Shown: positions 17,776 to 27,202 of the stretch, piece after piece | Layout: each line of letters opens with the position of its first letter | Numbering within the stretch: position 1 is the stretch's first letter | Source: Pseudoduganella guangdongensis | GTDB lineage: Bacteria; Pseudomonadota; Gammaproteobacteria; Burkholderiales; Burkholderiaceae_D | Reading direction: 5' to 3' | Length of the DNA: 64,000 bases | Assembly: GCF_009857475.1 (NCBI RefSeq) | Contig: NZ_WWCJ01000002.1 | Span: 186,001 to 250,000, forward strand | Position numbers and translations under genes: made by a program | Notes under the pieces: generated by a model | The model's database searches: none | What the model was told of the DNA's origin: nothing | What the model saw: only the letters and a program-made list of their open reading frames with translations

Positions 17776-19725
17776 TCACCGATGTTCTGCGGTCCAGCTA
17801 GCTTTCCATTGTTGGAAATCCTCGATTGGAATTGGCTTACTAACAAGATATCCCTGTGCAAAATCACAGTCCTGTTCCCGTAAGCACTCCCAAATCTCTT
17901 GACTCTCGATTCCCTCTGCGACCACTCGTTTACCCAAGATGTGGCCAAGCTCAATCGTCGAATGAACGATTGCAGCAGAATCCGAGTTCTCAAGCATTGG
18001 CCTGATAAAACTTTGGTCAATTTTGATGGCGTCAAACGGAAACTGCTGCAAATAGCTCAGACTTGAGTAGCCAGTACCAAAGTCGTCAAGAAGCAATTTC
18101 ACGCCAAGCTCTTTGAGGCGCTTGAGTACGTCAAGGGCAACACGTGGATTTTGAACTAAAGCATTTTCAGTAAGTTCGAACTCTACTGATTCTGAACAAA
18201 TTTTCCATTGTTCCATGCGTTTTCCGATATCACAAACAATCGATGAACTCAGCAAATCATATGGGGATAAATTAATGGCCAGCGTTTCCCTTATATCATT
18301 ATTTTTCCAACGATGAAGCCAGGAGAAACAGCTTTCGAGCATCCACTTGGTCAGCTCAACGATAAACCCACTCTGTTCAGCAAGCGGTATGAAGTATGCC
18401 GGAGAAACCATACCTAAAGTCGGGTGCTGCCAGCGGATGAGGGCTTCTGCTCCGGCAATTTTCCTAGTCTTCATATCCACTTTAGCTTGGCAGAATACCC
18501 GTAATTCATCACGCTTAATTGCAAGGCGAAGATCTCCCATCAACGAGAGACGCGACATGTGTTCGACGTTTCGACCACTCGCGAAACTGGTCACCCTTTC
18601 ACTTACAAAATTGCCATGGAACAAGGCTGCGTTCGCCCGCTGAAAAAGTATCTCTGCACTGTGCGCTTCCTTGCAGGAAGTGACTACGCCAGCATGCAGG
18701 TGCGCGTCAATAACGATGTCAGCGACTTCGATAGCATCACTTAACCCAGAAATCAACCAATGGGCAAAAGCGACAGCATCTTGTTGCGTACACTCAGGGA
18801 CAATAACGCTTAAGGTCGCTTCGCTTACTCTGGCCAGCTCTAGATTTTCAGGCAATCGCGACTTAAGATTTCTTACAATTTCCAATATGAGCTGGTCTGC
18901 TAGTTGTTGACCAAATACATGACATACTTCTGAAAATCGGCCAATGTTAATGTGGATCAGGGAGAGAGGACGCGCGTTGAGTTCGAAGCGTGCAAAATAT
19001 TCCTCGAGCAAATCCATCTGCCGAGTGCGATTGCCCAATCCTGTCATGCCGTCAAAAAACGCCTGGCGGTAGATGGTTTCTTGTGCTTGGCGATGCTGCT
19101 CGCGTAACCGCAATCCGGCAATACCGAATGCCAGGTCATCCGCCATTTCAGCAAGCAAACTTAGTTCTTCCTTGTCAAATGCATCAGGTTCGGATGCAGC
19201 GATGAGCAACGCGCCGAATACAATATCGTTGCTGATAAGTGGGTATGCAGTTAGCGACGCATAGCCCTCCGCACGAGCGTGCTGCCGGAATATGGTGAAT
19301 TGCTCGCTGGCGTATAACGGATTGTTCAGGATATCGCGCCGCACACAGGGTTCACAGGTGCGGATCGCAACGCCTGCGGCGGTCTGGCCGATTGGCGTGT
19401 CATTGTAAGTAAATCCTTTACTGTTGAACCAGTCGAGGTCCTTGCATTCGGACTTGTGCTCGCTTGCGCCTACCCAATTAACCCATCGAATTTTTTTCGC
19501 TTCATCATCTTCGGCAAACGCTACACCGGCTCGTCGATATCCGCCAGTATCAACTATAGCCTTGCACATATCCTGTAGCAGCGCGGCTTCCTCCTTTGCT
19601 CGGAGTAGTGTACGAATTCCTGCACTGAGAGTGCGCAAAGCGCGTGTAGTTTGTTCCAGTAAACCTTCCCTTGAAACTTGTTTCAGCTCTTCACTGCAAT
19701 TCTTAACACCCAATAGATTCGTCAT
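17776..19725 (-). CDS. GAF - degenerate GGDEF - EAL c-di-GMP phosphodiesterase
   Basis: A 649-residue cytoplasmic protein. A GAF domain occupies about 45-200, with a 'CEPCVRR' Cys pair. A GGDEF-type domain (about 215-385) has lost its active site: the loop reads 'RVSEATLSV' where GGDEF is expected, so cyclase activity is not expected. The EAL domain (about 395-645) keeps the catalytic set: 'EALIRWQHP', 'LSPYDLL', 'ELTENAL', 'LDDFGTGYSS', 'IKIDQSFI', 'VAEGIES' and 'DFAQGYL'. It therefore probably hydrolyses c-di-GMP, with the dead GGDEF as a possible GTP or regulatory module. GGGAGGG precedes the ATG. It lies next to a chemoreceptor gene on the same strand, linking motility and c-di-GMP. Confidence 0.9.
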   Translation of the reverse strand: MTNLLGVKNCSEELKQVSREGLLEQTTRALRTLSAGIRTLLRAKEEAALLQDMCKAIVDTGGYRRAGVAFAEDDEAKKIRWVNWVGASEHKSECKDLDWFNSKGFTYNDTPIGQTAAGVAIRTCEPCVRRDILNNPLYASEQFTIFRQHARAEGYASLTAYPLISNDIVFGALLIAASEPDAFDKEELSLLAEMADDLAFGIAGLRLREQHRQAQETIYRQAFFDGMTGLGNRTRQMDLLEEYFARFELNARPLSLIHINIGRFSEVCHVFGQQLADQLILEIVRNLKSRLPENLELARVSEATLSVIVPECTQQDAVAFAHWLISGLSDAIEVADIVIDAHLHAGVVTSCKEAHSAEILFQRANAALFHGNFVSERVTSFASGRNVEHMSRLSLMGDLRLAIKRDELRVFCQAKVDMKTRKIAGAEALIRWQHPTLGMVSPAYFIPLAEQSGFIVELTKWMLESCFSWLHRWKNNDIRETLAINLSPYDLLSSSIVCDIGKRMEQWKICSESVEFELTENALVQNPRVALDVLKRLKELGVKLLLDDFGTGYSSLSYLQQFPFDAIKIDQSFIRPMLENSDSAAIVHSTIELGHILGKRVVAEGIESQEIWECLREQDCDFAQGYLVSKPIPIEDFQQWKASWTAEHR

Positions 19726-19851
19726 ATTGCCCTCCCACCAATGGTGAACCTGAAACTGACGCGGAGACCAGCGTACCCGCTACCCACGCGCTGCCAAACA
19801 TTAGTGATGCTGTTTTTCACACGGGATTTACTCACGCCGGCGCGAGGGCCA

Positions 19852-21462
19852 TTAGACGCATCCAAGAGCAAGTTGCGCGCGTGTGCGAGCGGGCGCCTGG
19901 GGTGCGTGGCTTACGTTTTCTGGGATGTCGATCTTAAAGATGCTCACCTGCTCTGCCAGACGGTTAGCCTGTTCCCGCATCGACTCCGCTGCCGCTGCTG
20001 CTTCTTCGACCAGCGCAGCATTTTGCTGCGTGACCCTATCCATCTCGGTAATCGCTTGGTTCACCTGTTTGATACCAGCGCTCTGCTCTTCGCTAGCGCT
20101 TGCGATCTGGCCCACGATTGCGGTCACATTTTCGATGCTCTGCACAATTTCGTGCATTGAGATACCAGCACGGTTGACCTGACTTGTGCCTTTCTCCACC
20201 TTGTCGACCGAGTCGTCGATAAGTCGCTTAACTTCTCCAGCGGCCGCGGCGGATCGATGCGCCAGGTTGCGGACCTCGCCGGCAACTACCGCAAAACCTC
20301 TGCCTTGCTCACCAGCTCGTGCTGCTTCGACCGCCGCATTCAGTGCCAGGATATTGGTCTGAAACGCGATGCTATCAATGACACCAATGATGTCGACAAT
20401 CTTCTTTGACGATTCATTGATGGCGCTCATAGTCTCAATTACCTCCGCCACGACCATACCGCCATTGCCGGCAACTAAAGCCGCGTCACGGGCTGACATG
20501 GTCGCTTGACGGGCGCTACTCGAGTTCTGCTGCACGGTGGCAGTCAGCTGCTCCATCGAGGAAGCTGTTTCCTCTAGCGAGCGGGCCTGGTGCTCAGTAC
20601 GCGAAGACAGATCTTGGTTGCCAGCAGCGATTTCGCTCGATGCAACAACGATAGTGCGGGTGCCGATGCGGACACGTCCGACGATATCCGTTAGATTGGA
20701 GTTCATGATGGCCAGAGCACGCATTAGTTGCGCAGTTTCGTCACCGCCGCTCGCGACAATCCGACTGCTCAGGTCGCCAGCGGCGACCTTCTCGGCTACT
20801 TTCACAGCCTCGGAGATAGGTCGTGTGATCGAACGGGTGATAAGCCATGCACAAAATATGCCCAGCAGCATTGCGCCCAAGCCCACGCTGATCAATATGA
20901 GCTCCGTAGTCGCATGCTCGTTCAGAATCCTCGTTGCCATGCTATCTGCGTCAGCGACCTGCAACTCAAGTAGCTTATTCATCGACGCCAGAAAAGATGC
21001 GCTGCGAGGCACCATTTGTCTGGAATATATCTTTTTAGCGAGGTCATGGTCGCCAACAAGCTTTGCCGAGAACAGCTCACCTCGTGCTTCCAAGTAGCCT
21101 TTACGCTCTTGCATGACGACGCCGAGCTGTGCACGTACAAAGGGATCTCTTACTGAGGCTTCGAGTTCCTTCTGAAGTTCGGTTGAGCGGGCTGAGACCT
21201 TTTTCATGCGGTCGGCGATGACCTGGACCACACCCGGGTCATTCGACACGAACACTGTTTCAATCATCGCACTATTGAGCTCTATGTATTTTGCCCACTC
21301 AGCGACGTTTCGCTGATGCTTCACATTGAAATGGACGAGCTCGCTTGTATAGTCACTGGCGGACATCATGCGCAGCACCGCAGTGACGGTGACTGCAAAC
21401 AGCAAGCCGAGCACAATGGCAAACCCAATGCCAAGTTTGGCGCCGATCTTGAGATTTTTCAC
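19852..21462 (-). CDS. Methyl-accepting chemotaxis protein
   Basis: A 536-residue chemoreceptor with GTG start after AAGGAA. TM1 is at about 10-32, a four-helix-bundle periplasmic sensor (4HB_MCP type) runs to about 188, and TM2 ('LILISVGLGAMLLGIFCAWL') leads into a HAMP domain ('RPISEAVKVAEKVAAGDLSS'). The cytoplasmic signalling hairpin is intact ('FQTNILALNAAVEAARAG', 'GRGFAVVAGEVRNLAHRSA'). It signals to CheA/CheW. No C-terminal CheR/CheB-binding pentapeptide is seen; the tail ends 'RAQLALGCV'. The ligand is unknown. It lies upstream of the EAL gene on the same strand with a 126-bp gap. Confidence 0.95.
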   Translation of the reverse strand: MKNLKIGAKLGIGFAIVLGLLFAVTVTAVLRMMSASDYTSELVHFNVKHQRNVAEWAKYIELNSAMIETVFVSNDPGVVQVIADRMKKVSARSTELQKELEASVRDPFVRAQLGVVMQERKGYLEARGELFSAKLVGDHDLAKKIYSRQMVPRSASFLASMNKLLELQVADADSMATRILNEHATTELILISVGLGAMLLGIFCAWLITRSITRPISEAVKVAEKVAAGDLSSRIVASGGDETAQLMRALAIMNSNLTDIVGRVRIGTRTIVVASSEIAAGNQDLSSRTEHQARSLEETASSMEQLTATVQQNSSSARQATMSARDAALVAGNGGMVVAEVIETMSAINESSKKIVDIIGVIDSIAFQTNILALNAAVEAARAGEQGRGFAVVAGEVRNLAHRSAAAAGEVKRLIDDSVDKVEKGTSQVNRAGISMHEIVQSIENVTAIVGQIASASEEQSAGIKQVNQAITEMDRVTQQNAALVEEAAAAAESMREQANRLAEQVSIFKIDIPENVSHAPQAPARTRAQLALGCV

Positions 21463-21611
21463 TTTCCGTTCCTTATGGGGGGCATCGTCTTGTTAATAGG
21501 TGTGACTGCAAAGTGGCAACAGCCTCTGTTTGTGTGGAGCTTCTGGTGCGAGCGCGCTCGGCAGAACTCAAGACAGGCCACCACTCGGGAAATTGGCGTC
21601 TCCACACTGCG

Positions 21612-23390
21612 CTACGTTTGTTCTTCGACGGCGGCTCGCTTAGCAGACTGTCGGGTACCCAACAGCAGCTCACGACCAGCAAATTTGCCGCCAGCACTTT
21701 CCAGATCGAGGCGCTGCGCATCGCGGCGCCGCACAAAATCCATCACTTCATCGGCCTCATCTTCGGTGGCGCCAGAGGCCAGGACAGCTTGTCGCCCAAG
21801 CAGTAGCGCCGATTCAAATGTCTCGCGTATGACGTAGTCGGCACCGGCCTTGGTTAGCGTCAGCGCGTGCTCACGATCGTAGGCGCGAATGAGCAGCTTG
21901 GAACCTGGAAAAACATCCTTAGCAATCTGCGCGATGTAGGTAGCGGCCTTCTTGTCATTGATACAGATCACTACCACGCTCGCCTCGCCGGCACCAGCCG
22001 CGCGCAGCACGCTGGCCTGACTTCCGTCGCCGTAAAAGACTTTGAATCCGTATGCTTGTGCCTCTTTAATCACCTCAATGTTGTTGTCGATGACCGTTAG
22101 CGACGCGCCGCGAGCAAGAATGCCTTGACTGGCAATTTGCCCCATTCGTCCAAATCCGATGATCAGTACGCTCGTGCGGCGATCTACTGCAGCTTCTTGC
22201 TGGCTTGCCGCTTTCGCGGCCTTCGTACCCAAGCGCTTGTGCACGGTGATCATGATGGGTGTCAACGCCATGGACAACACCACGATGGCTGTCATGTTGG
22301 CGTTGACAGCGGGGTTGATAGCTCCCGCTGTGGCGGCAGCGGAAAAAAGCACAAACGCAAACTCACCACCTTGTGCCATTAGCACCGCACGGTCCACTGC
22401 CTCGCCGTGTGCGCTTCCGGCAGCTCGCGCCACGAGGTAAATGCAGAGGGTCTTCGCCGCCATCAGTGCGAGCACCCCCGCAATGATGAGTTTTGCGTTC
22501 GCCGAGACGACCGATAAATCAAGTGACATACCCACGCCGAGGAAGAATAGTCCCAGCAACAGACCGCGGAATGGTTCGATGTCGGCCTCCAGCTGGTGCC
22601 GGAAGCTCGACTCGGAGAGGAGAACTCCGGCCAGGAAAGCGCCCAGTGCCATAGACAGACCACCCAGCTGCATCAAGAGCGCAGCACCTAGAACGACAAG
22701 CAGAGCCGCTGCGGTCATGACCTCCCTGGCCTTTGCTCGTGCCAATACTTGGAACATCGGGTTGAGCAGCCAGCGGCCCCCGATTACCAGGACGCCAATC
22801 GATCCAAGCGCGGTGGCAAGCGGGATCCAGTTATTGAATACGGCACGCGTAGCGCCTTCAGGTTGCGGTGCCAGGAACGCGACCAGCGCAAGCAAAGGGA
22901 TAATCAGCAGATCCTCGAGCAGTAAGATGGCAACGATACGCTGTCCGCGCGGTGAGGCTGCGTCCCCTCGCTCGGACAGCGTTTGCATGACGATGGCGGT
23001 GGAGGTCAGCACAAAGCCCATCGCACAGATCAGCGCTACCGGAGTTGTAAGACCGAACGCCACACCTACCATCGTTAGCAGGGCACCGCACACAAGCGCT
23101 TGCAGACTGCCCAGGCCGAAGATGGAACCTCGCAGCGCCCATAGTTTCGAAGGTCGCATCTCGAGCCCGACGACGAACAGGAACATGACCACACCCAGTT
23201 CTGCGATGTGCAAGATGGCCTCCGGATCGCTGAACAATCCAAAGCCGAACGGGCCGATGAAGAGGCCTGCACTCAGGTAGCCGAGGACAGATCCTAGACC
23301 CAGCCTTCTGAAGAGGGGCACGCCGATCACGGCCGCGGCAAGGAGCACTACCACTGGCATCAAGTCGCTTCCTGGGGGATTCACGTCCAT
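21612..23390 (-). CDS. CPA2 cation:proton antiporter, Kef type (antiporter + RCK/TrkA-N)
   Basis: The ATG at 23390 gives 592 residues. The membrane part starts 'LMPVVVLLAAAVIGVPLF' and continues with about 11-12 helices, including 'LGVVMFLFVVGLEMRPSK', typical of KefB/KefC and related CPA2 antiporters. A cytoplasmic NAD-binding RCK domain follows ('VLIIGFGRMGQIASQGIL', then 'VIDNN'). In KefB/C this domain is gated by glutathione adducts to release K+ and acidify the cytoplasm during electrophile stress. The quinone and reductase genes nearby would suit that, but glutathione control cannot be shown from sequence. It follows the patatin gene by 73 bp on the same strand. AGGA lies about 10 bases before the start. 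Confidence 0.9.
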   Translation of the reverse strand: MDVNPPGSDLMPVVVLLAAAVIGVPLFRRLGLGSVLGYLSAGLFIGPFGFGLFSDPEAILHIAELGVVMFLFVVGLEMRPSKLWALRGSIFGLGSLQALVCGALLTMVGVAFGLTTPVALICAMGFVLTSTAIVMQTLSERGDAASPRGQRIVAILLLEDLLIIPLLALVAFLAPQPEGATRAVFNNWIPLATALGSIGVLVIGGRWLLNPMFQVLARAKAREVMTAAALLVVLGAALLMQLGGLSMALGAFLAGVLLSESSFRHQLEADIEPFRGLLLGLFFLGVGMSLDLSVVSANAKLIIAGVLALMAAKTLCIYLVARAAGSAHGEAVDRAVLMAQGGEFAFVLFSAAATAGAINPAVNANMTAIVVLSMALTPIMITVHKRLGTKAAKAASQQEAAVDRRTSVLIIGFGRMGQIASQGILARGASLTVIDNNIEVIKEAQAYGFKVFYGDGSQASVLRAAGAGEASVVVICINDKKAATYIAQIAKDVFPGSKLLIRAYDREHALTLTKAGADYVIRETFESALLLGRQAVLASGATEDEADEVMDFVRRRDAQRLDLESAGGKFAGRELLLGTRQSAKRAAVEEQT

Positions 23391-23463
23391 AGTCAAGTCC
23401 TGGTTTCGTTCGTTAATTAAGTGCGTGTCGGTAACGAGACGCTCGCTCAGATCGCCGCCGAGC

Positions 23464-24960
23464 TCACTTCTCCGAGGCGTCTTGTGCAAATTTGCGGACT
23501 GCGGCTGACTGCGCGATTAGCTGACGGCCCGCCTCCATGGCAAGTTCGATTTCATGAGCAGGTAGCTTTAACCGTGTCTCGATGGCGCGGACACGCGCAG
23601 CCATCGCGGGTGTCAAACTTTGAAAGCTGATTAGCTCGACGATGAACTCGACATCGTCACAGCGCCAGGTGGGCGCTCCCCCGCCAAGTGCAACCAACTC
23701 ATCTTTTCCCAAACTGCACCGGTGACGCACCAGATCGTCTCGCCATTTCTGCATGACTAGCTGGAATGAATCGGCCGCGAGGCGTGCTGCGGCATCGATC
23801 GCCGCATCTGTCGCCGCCATGGCGGAGTCGATGCCACCGGGCCCGTCCAGTTGGCGATTCCACGTCCCGCTAGGTCCGCGCCCTGCATCGACGACCAGAA
23901 ACAGCATCTTTTTGATTCGGACCGCATCCCGCGCAGTCATCGGGCTATAGGCATTGCTCGCAACAGCCCTCGAAACAAGGATGCTCGATAGCCCTAGATT
24001 ATCGGTGACGCCCCCGTCGACCAGCTTCACAAAACCCGGTCCGGCGGGAGCTCGGTAGCTGTGCATGGCCTCAGCCATTGCGCGCATCAGTCTTGGCGAC
24101 GATGCGTTTTTTAATACTGGCTGGATAAAGGCGGACTCGGGGCTTGTACATCCTTCCGGAAAAGTTCTGAGGACGGTCGGCTCGAACACTACCGGCACAG
24201 CCATGGACGCGGCCACAGCGTCGGCAACTGGATAGGCGCGAATGTCAGAGCACAGAGCATTAAACAGGCCGGGAATGAAGGGGAAGCTGGTGCGGTGATA
24301 GAGGTCGGTCGCATTGATCCATAGGTCCGGACCGCCCCTGGAATACAAGTCAGCAAATCGCGCATGGTTAAACACGTCGTCGTCCAGTACCTGGGCGAAG
24401 TTGGTTCGGTTGTTAAGCCCTCCCTGCAGCAATCGAGCCCAGTTCGCTGGCGAGGCGAGGCTGACATTCATGTGCGACTCGAAATCGCGCATGAGTACTT
24501 CGTCTTTAATTTGAATCAATCCTTGCCTGCCATTGAGGACGTAATAGGCCGCAGTGAGCGACCCACCTGAGACAGAACTCATGAACGCTAGCGCGTCAAG
24601 CAGATCACTTTCTCCGGCTTTAGTATTTGCCAGTCCTTGCAGCACGCCGGCGGCAAAGGCCGAAGCACGAAGGCCTCCGCCGGAGAAGGCGACCCCGATG
24701 GTGTAGTCGCGTGCCAGATCTTGAGGGTATCCCGAAGTTAGGGATGAGTCACTGTTCAGAGGCAGATTTGCTGTTGGCCGTACCACCGCGGCGCAGCCAC
24801 TTAGCAAGACAAGCCAGCCGATGGCCAGTGCAGCAGTGGAGAGACGGATCACACGCAGTAGGGCAGCACGGTGCCACTTCGAATTTGACGAGCACTCGCG
24901 CACCAACTTGTCACATTTATGTATGCAAGGCATATTTCTAGGGCTGATGATGTTCGACAT
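23464..24960 (-). CDS. Patatin-like phospholipase lipoprotein
   Basis: A 498-residue protein with an unusually long N-terminal region before a lipobox 'VLLSGC' (Cys56). The patatin domain carries the oxyanion motif 'FSGGGLRASAF', nucleophile elbow 'SSVSGGS' and the Ser-Asp dyad partner 'VDGGVTDNLG'. Members are acyl hydrolases acting on phospholipids or lysophospholipids; an outer-membrane or surface location is suggested by the lipid anchor. GAGGT lies before the ATG at 24960. The gene heads a probable two-gene unit with the Kef-type antiporter. Confidence 0.88.
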   Translation of the reverse strand: MSNIISPRNMPCIHKCDKLVRECSSNSKWHRAALLRVIRLSTAALAIGWLVLLSGCAAVVRPTANLPLNSDSSLTSGYPQDLARDYTIGVAFSGGGLRASAFAAGVLQGLANTKAGESDLLDALAFMSSVSGGSLTAAYYVLNGRQGLIQIKDEVLMRDFESHMNVSLASPANWARLLQGGLNNRTNFAQVLDDDVFNHARFADLYSRGGPDLWINATDLYHRTSFPFIPGLFNALCSDIRAYPVADAVAASMAVPVVFEPTVLRTFPEGCTSPESAFIQPVLKNASSPRLMRAMAEAMHSYRAPAGPGFVKLVDGGVTDNLGLSSILVSRAVASNAYSPMTARDAVRIKKMLFLVVDAGRGPSGTWNRQLDGPGGIDSAMAATDAAIDAAARLAADSFQLVMQKWRDDLVRHRCSLGKDELVALGGGAPTWRCDDVEFIVELISFQSLTPAMAARVRAIETRLKLPAHEIELAMEAGRQLIAQSAAVRKFAQDASEK

Positions 24961-25019
24961 CTGGACCTCTACAATCTGGTGCGCCAGCCGCCCACAGGCG
25001 GCTGGGCAGTCCGGTGCAC

Positions 25020-25808
25020 TTAGCGGACCGACGCGGCTGCCTCGAGGATGATGCGGGCCACCTCGTCAGCGTGGCTGACCATGACAACATGCGATGCACC
25101 CGGCACTTCGACAATCTTCTTGGCGTGTGCTCGCTTTGCCATGAACGACATCGCCGCAGCCGGGATATTTTTGTCGCCTGTGCCGTAGATATGCCAACTC
25201 GGCAGGACTTTCCAGGCAGGCTCGCCAGCGCCTTGAGTCAACGCCGCTTCCGCAATAGGGCGTTGAGTTGCGGCCATCAGGCTCGCAACTGCTGGGCCAA
25301 CGTCTGCCGCAAACTGCCCATGAAATTTTGCTTGGTCGATGTACAAGTCTTTGCTTCCCTCGGGCGTGGATACAGGCTGGCCAAGTGCCCCTCCCAAGCT
25401 GCTGCCGGGGAATCTGCCTGAAAGCTCGAGAGCCGTTTCCCCTTTGTCTGGCGCGAATGCTGCGACATAGACCAAGGCCTTCACATTCGCTTGGCTCGTC
25501 GCGGCGCCGCTGATAACCGCGCCCCCGTATGAATGACCCACGAGAACTACACTGCCCGGGGTCGCACGAACCAGTTGCCGAACGCTTGCAATGTCGCCAT
25601 CTAGCGAGCGCAGCGGGTTGGCCGCGCTTACCACGCGAACGCCCTGCTGCTGCAGTGTGGGAATCACTGCGTTCCAGCTGCTGCTGTCAGCGAAAGCACC
25701 GTGGACCAATATCACGGTCACGGGAGGCTTTGCCAGAGCGCCTCCGCTTGCACCGCCAATAATAGCGGCGCAGGTAACTGCCTGGTACAGCCGTTTAAGC
25801 TGCTTCAT
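25020..25808 (-). CDS. Exported alpha/beta hydrolase (Ser nucleophile)
   Basis: A 262-residue protein with an N-terminal signal sequence ('AVTCAAIIGGASGGALA'). The alpha/beta fold is marked by 'VILVHGAFADSSSW', nucleophile elbow 'VLVGHSYGGAV', 'GTGDKNIP' as the acid-strand region and catalytic His in 'PGASHVVMVSH'. It resembles the EstA/salicylate-esterase-like hydrolases that cleave small esters; the substrate is unknown. GAGAGAAA precedes the ATG. It lies 144 bp after the NTF2-like gene on the same strand and may belong to that transcription unit. Confidence 0.85.
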   Translation of the reverse strand: MKQLKRLYQAVTCAAIIGGASGGALAKPPVTVILVHGAFADSSSWNAVIPTLQQQGVRVVSAANPLRSLDGDIASVRQLVRATPGSVVLVGHSYGGAVISGAATSQANVKALVYVAAFAPDKGETALELSGRFPGSSLGGALGQPVSTPEGSKDLYIDQAKFHGQFAADVGPAVASLMAATQRPIAEAALTQGAGEPAWKVLPSWHIYGTGDKNIPAAAMSFMAKRAHAKKIVEVPGASHVVMVSHADEVARIILEAAASVR

Positions 25809-25952
25809 AAATTTCTCTCAAAAGTTGGTAAATGAACGTTATGGAGCTGGCTACGCCACTGCGATAGCGGCCCGGCCAGCAAGTCGCGGCTGCTAGGACG
25901 AGCGATGTCGCGCGATGCGGCTATCTCGGCAAGCCACCAGTGTGTTCACACT

Positions 25953-26348
25953 TCATTGCCCGCTATCGTTGCCATCGCGCTTACCATCATGGGCAAACTG
26001 GATAGGGGAGACCTCATCTTGCAGCACGTCCCAGTGCTCAGCCAGGAGGCCATCCTCAATGCGGAAGATGTCAACTACAACCTGCGGCGTGGGAGCCCAT
26101 CCCCGGATGCGGCCATGAATGGCGACATAGTCCCCTTCGGCGATCATCAGACCCGGTTCATAGAAGACCTCACTCGATAGCTGCCCAACTAGATCCTGGA
26201 GCGCCTGGCGGCCTTGCGCGATCCCGGGGTTGTGTTGAACGTAATCAGCCGCGTAGTAGTGCGCAACTGCGGCAGGATCGCGCCTTTGAAACAGCGCTGT
26301 CATTGCTTCCAACACTAGGGCCTTGTTTTGGTTGGGGGTGTTCTTCAT
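25953..26348 (-). CDS. NTF2/SnoaL-like small protein
   Basis: A 131-residue member of the SnoaL-like family: 'VLEAMTALFQRRDPAAVAHY', 'YVQHNPGIAQGRQAL' with the conserved 'QHNP' turn, and 'VVDIFRIEDGLLAEHWDVLQ' at the end. The 'YIQHNP...IFRFENGKIVEHWDVIQ' pattern is the classical YesE/SnoaL-like signature. The start lies only 2 bases after the stop of the MoaF-like gene, and its RBS (AAGGAAAC) lies inside that gene's last codons, so translation is probably coupled. Activity is unknown. Confidence 0.88.
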   Translation of the reverse strand: MKNTPNQNKALVLEAMTALFQRRDPAAVAHYYAADYVQHNPGIAQGRQALQDLVGQLSSEVFYEPGLMIAEGDYVAIHGRIRGWAPTPQVVVDIFRIEDGLLAEHWDVLQDEVSPIQFAHDGKRDGNDSGQ

Positions 26349-26350
26349 AA

Positions 26351-26692
26351 CTAGTTTCCTTGGTCAACAATATTCATTGCGCCGTGCATGCGCAAAAACG
26401 TGCCGTCGGGCAGCGTGGCATGCGAATAGATTTTGTTCTCCACAAAATCCTCCACATGAACCACGGTGGCGCCGTTGCTCTCGGTCCAGCTGACCAGGAA
26501 TACCCCGGTACGAATGCAGTCAGCAGCCATTTTCACGACCTCGGTTTTGGCATATACGCCGTTGTCGATGTGAAACTGCATTCTGCTATGGGGTAACGTG
26601 GTCAGGCGGGCCGAGAATTCCTCGAAGGTCACATCGAAAACCATTCCTATCGGATATTGGTTGGCGAGTGCCGGTGAACTTAGTTGATTCAT
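26351..26692 (-). CDS. MoaF-like (lipocalin-fold) protein
   Basis: The start at 26692 is chosen for GGGAGA just upstream, giving 113 residues, the usual size for MoaF-related single-domain proteins. Diagnostic strand blocks are 'FDVTFEEFSARLTTLPHSR' and 'VFLVSWTESNGATVVHVED', followed by 'LPDGTFLRMHGAM'. MoaF is named from the tyramine/monoamine regulon but the fold is a small ligand-binding barrel with no proven activity. It is co-translated with the downstream NTF2-like gene; two small barrel proteins together suggest one small-molecule binding or conversion step. Confidence 0.75.
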   Translation of the reverse strand: MNQLSSPALANQYPIGMVFDVTFEEFSARLTTLPHSRMQFHIDNGVYAKTEVVKMAADCIRTGVFLVSWTESNGATVVHVEDFVENKIYSHATLPDGTFLRMHGAMNIVDQGN

Positions 26693-27202
26693 AAATCTCC
26701 CATCGGTCAATGTGAACAGGGCATCCCAAACCTTGGCACTGCCGTGGACTTTTGGGATGGTGTTCAGTGTCGCCGCAGTGCCTGCCGAGTGCACTGTCTA
26801 AAGATGCGATCAGTAGTCTTGTTTTGCTGAATCGCCGAAATCAGCTTCGCCTGTTCGTTACCACCATGAGCGAAGCTGCGAAGCGTACCTCGCACTTATG
26901 GATCACTCGCGGGGATATTTCCTGAGCTACGCTGCGCGACCATGCGTGGCCCGCCAAACCATGTGAGCGATTTGGACTATCGCCAGCAAGATCGGTCAGT
27001 GACCTGCGCCAACTTTACCGGCACCATGGTTTCCGTCGGCTCACCGTGCCGCAACGGGATAAAACTGCATGCAATGCCGACAAGAGGCCTTGAATGCTGA
27101 CCTTGCGCACCGCGCGGTCGGATTCTCCCGGCGCAGTGTGAGAGCCTCAATCGACATTTTTTTAACGGCGCTAAAACGCATTTTTCTTACCGGAGACTCA
27201 CC
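26693..27202. other. Divergent intergenic region, no gene recognised
   Basis: About 500 bases between divergent MoaF-like and isochorismatase-type genes. Short frames on both strands are not convincing. It should hold the promoters for both directions; GGAG before the 27203 ATG is the only clear element. Confidence 0.5.
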
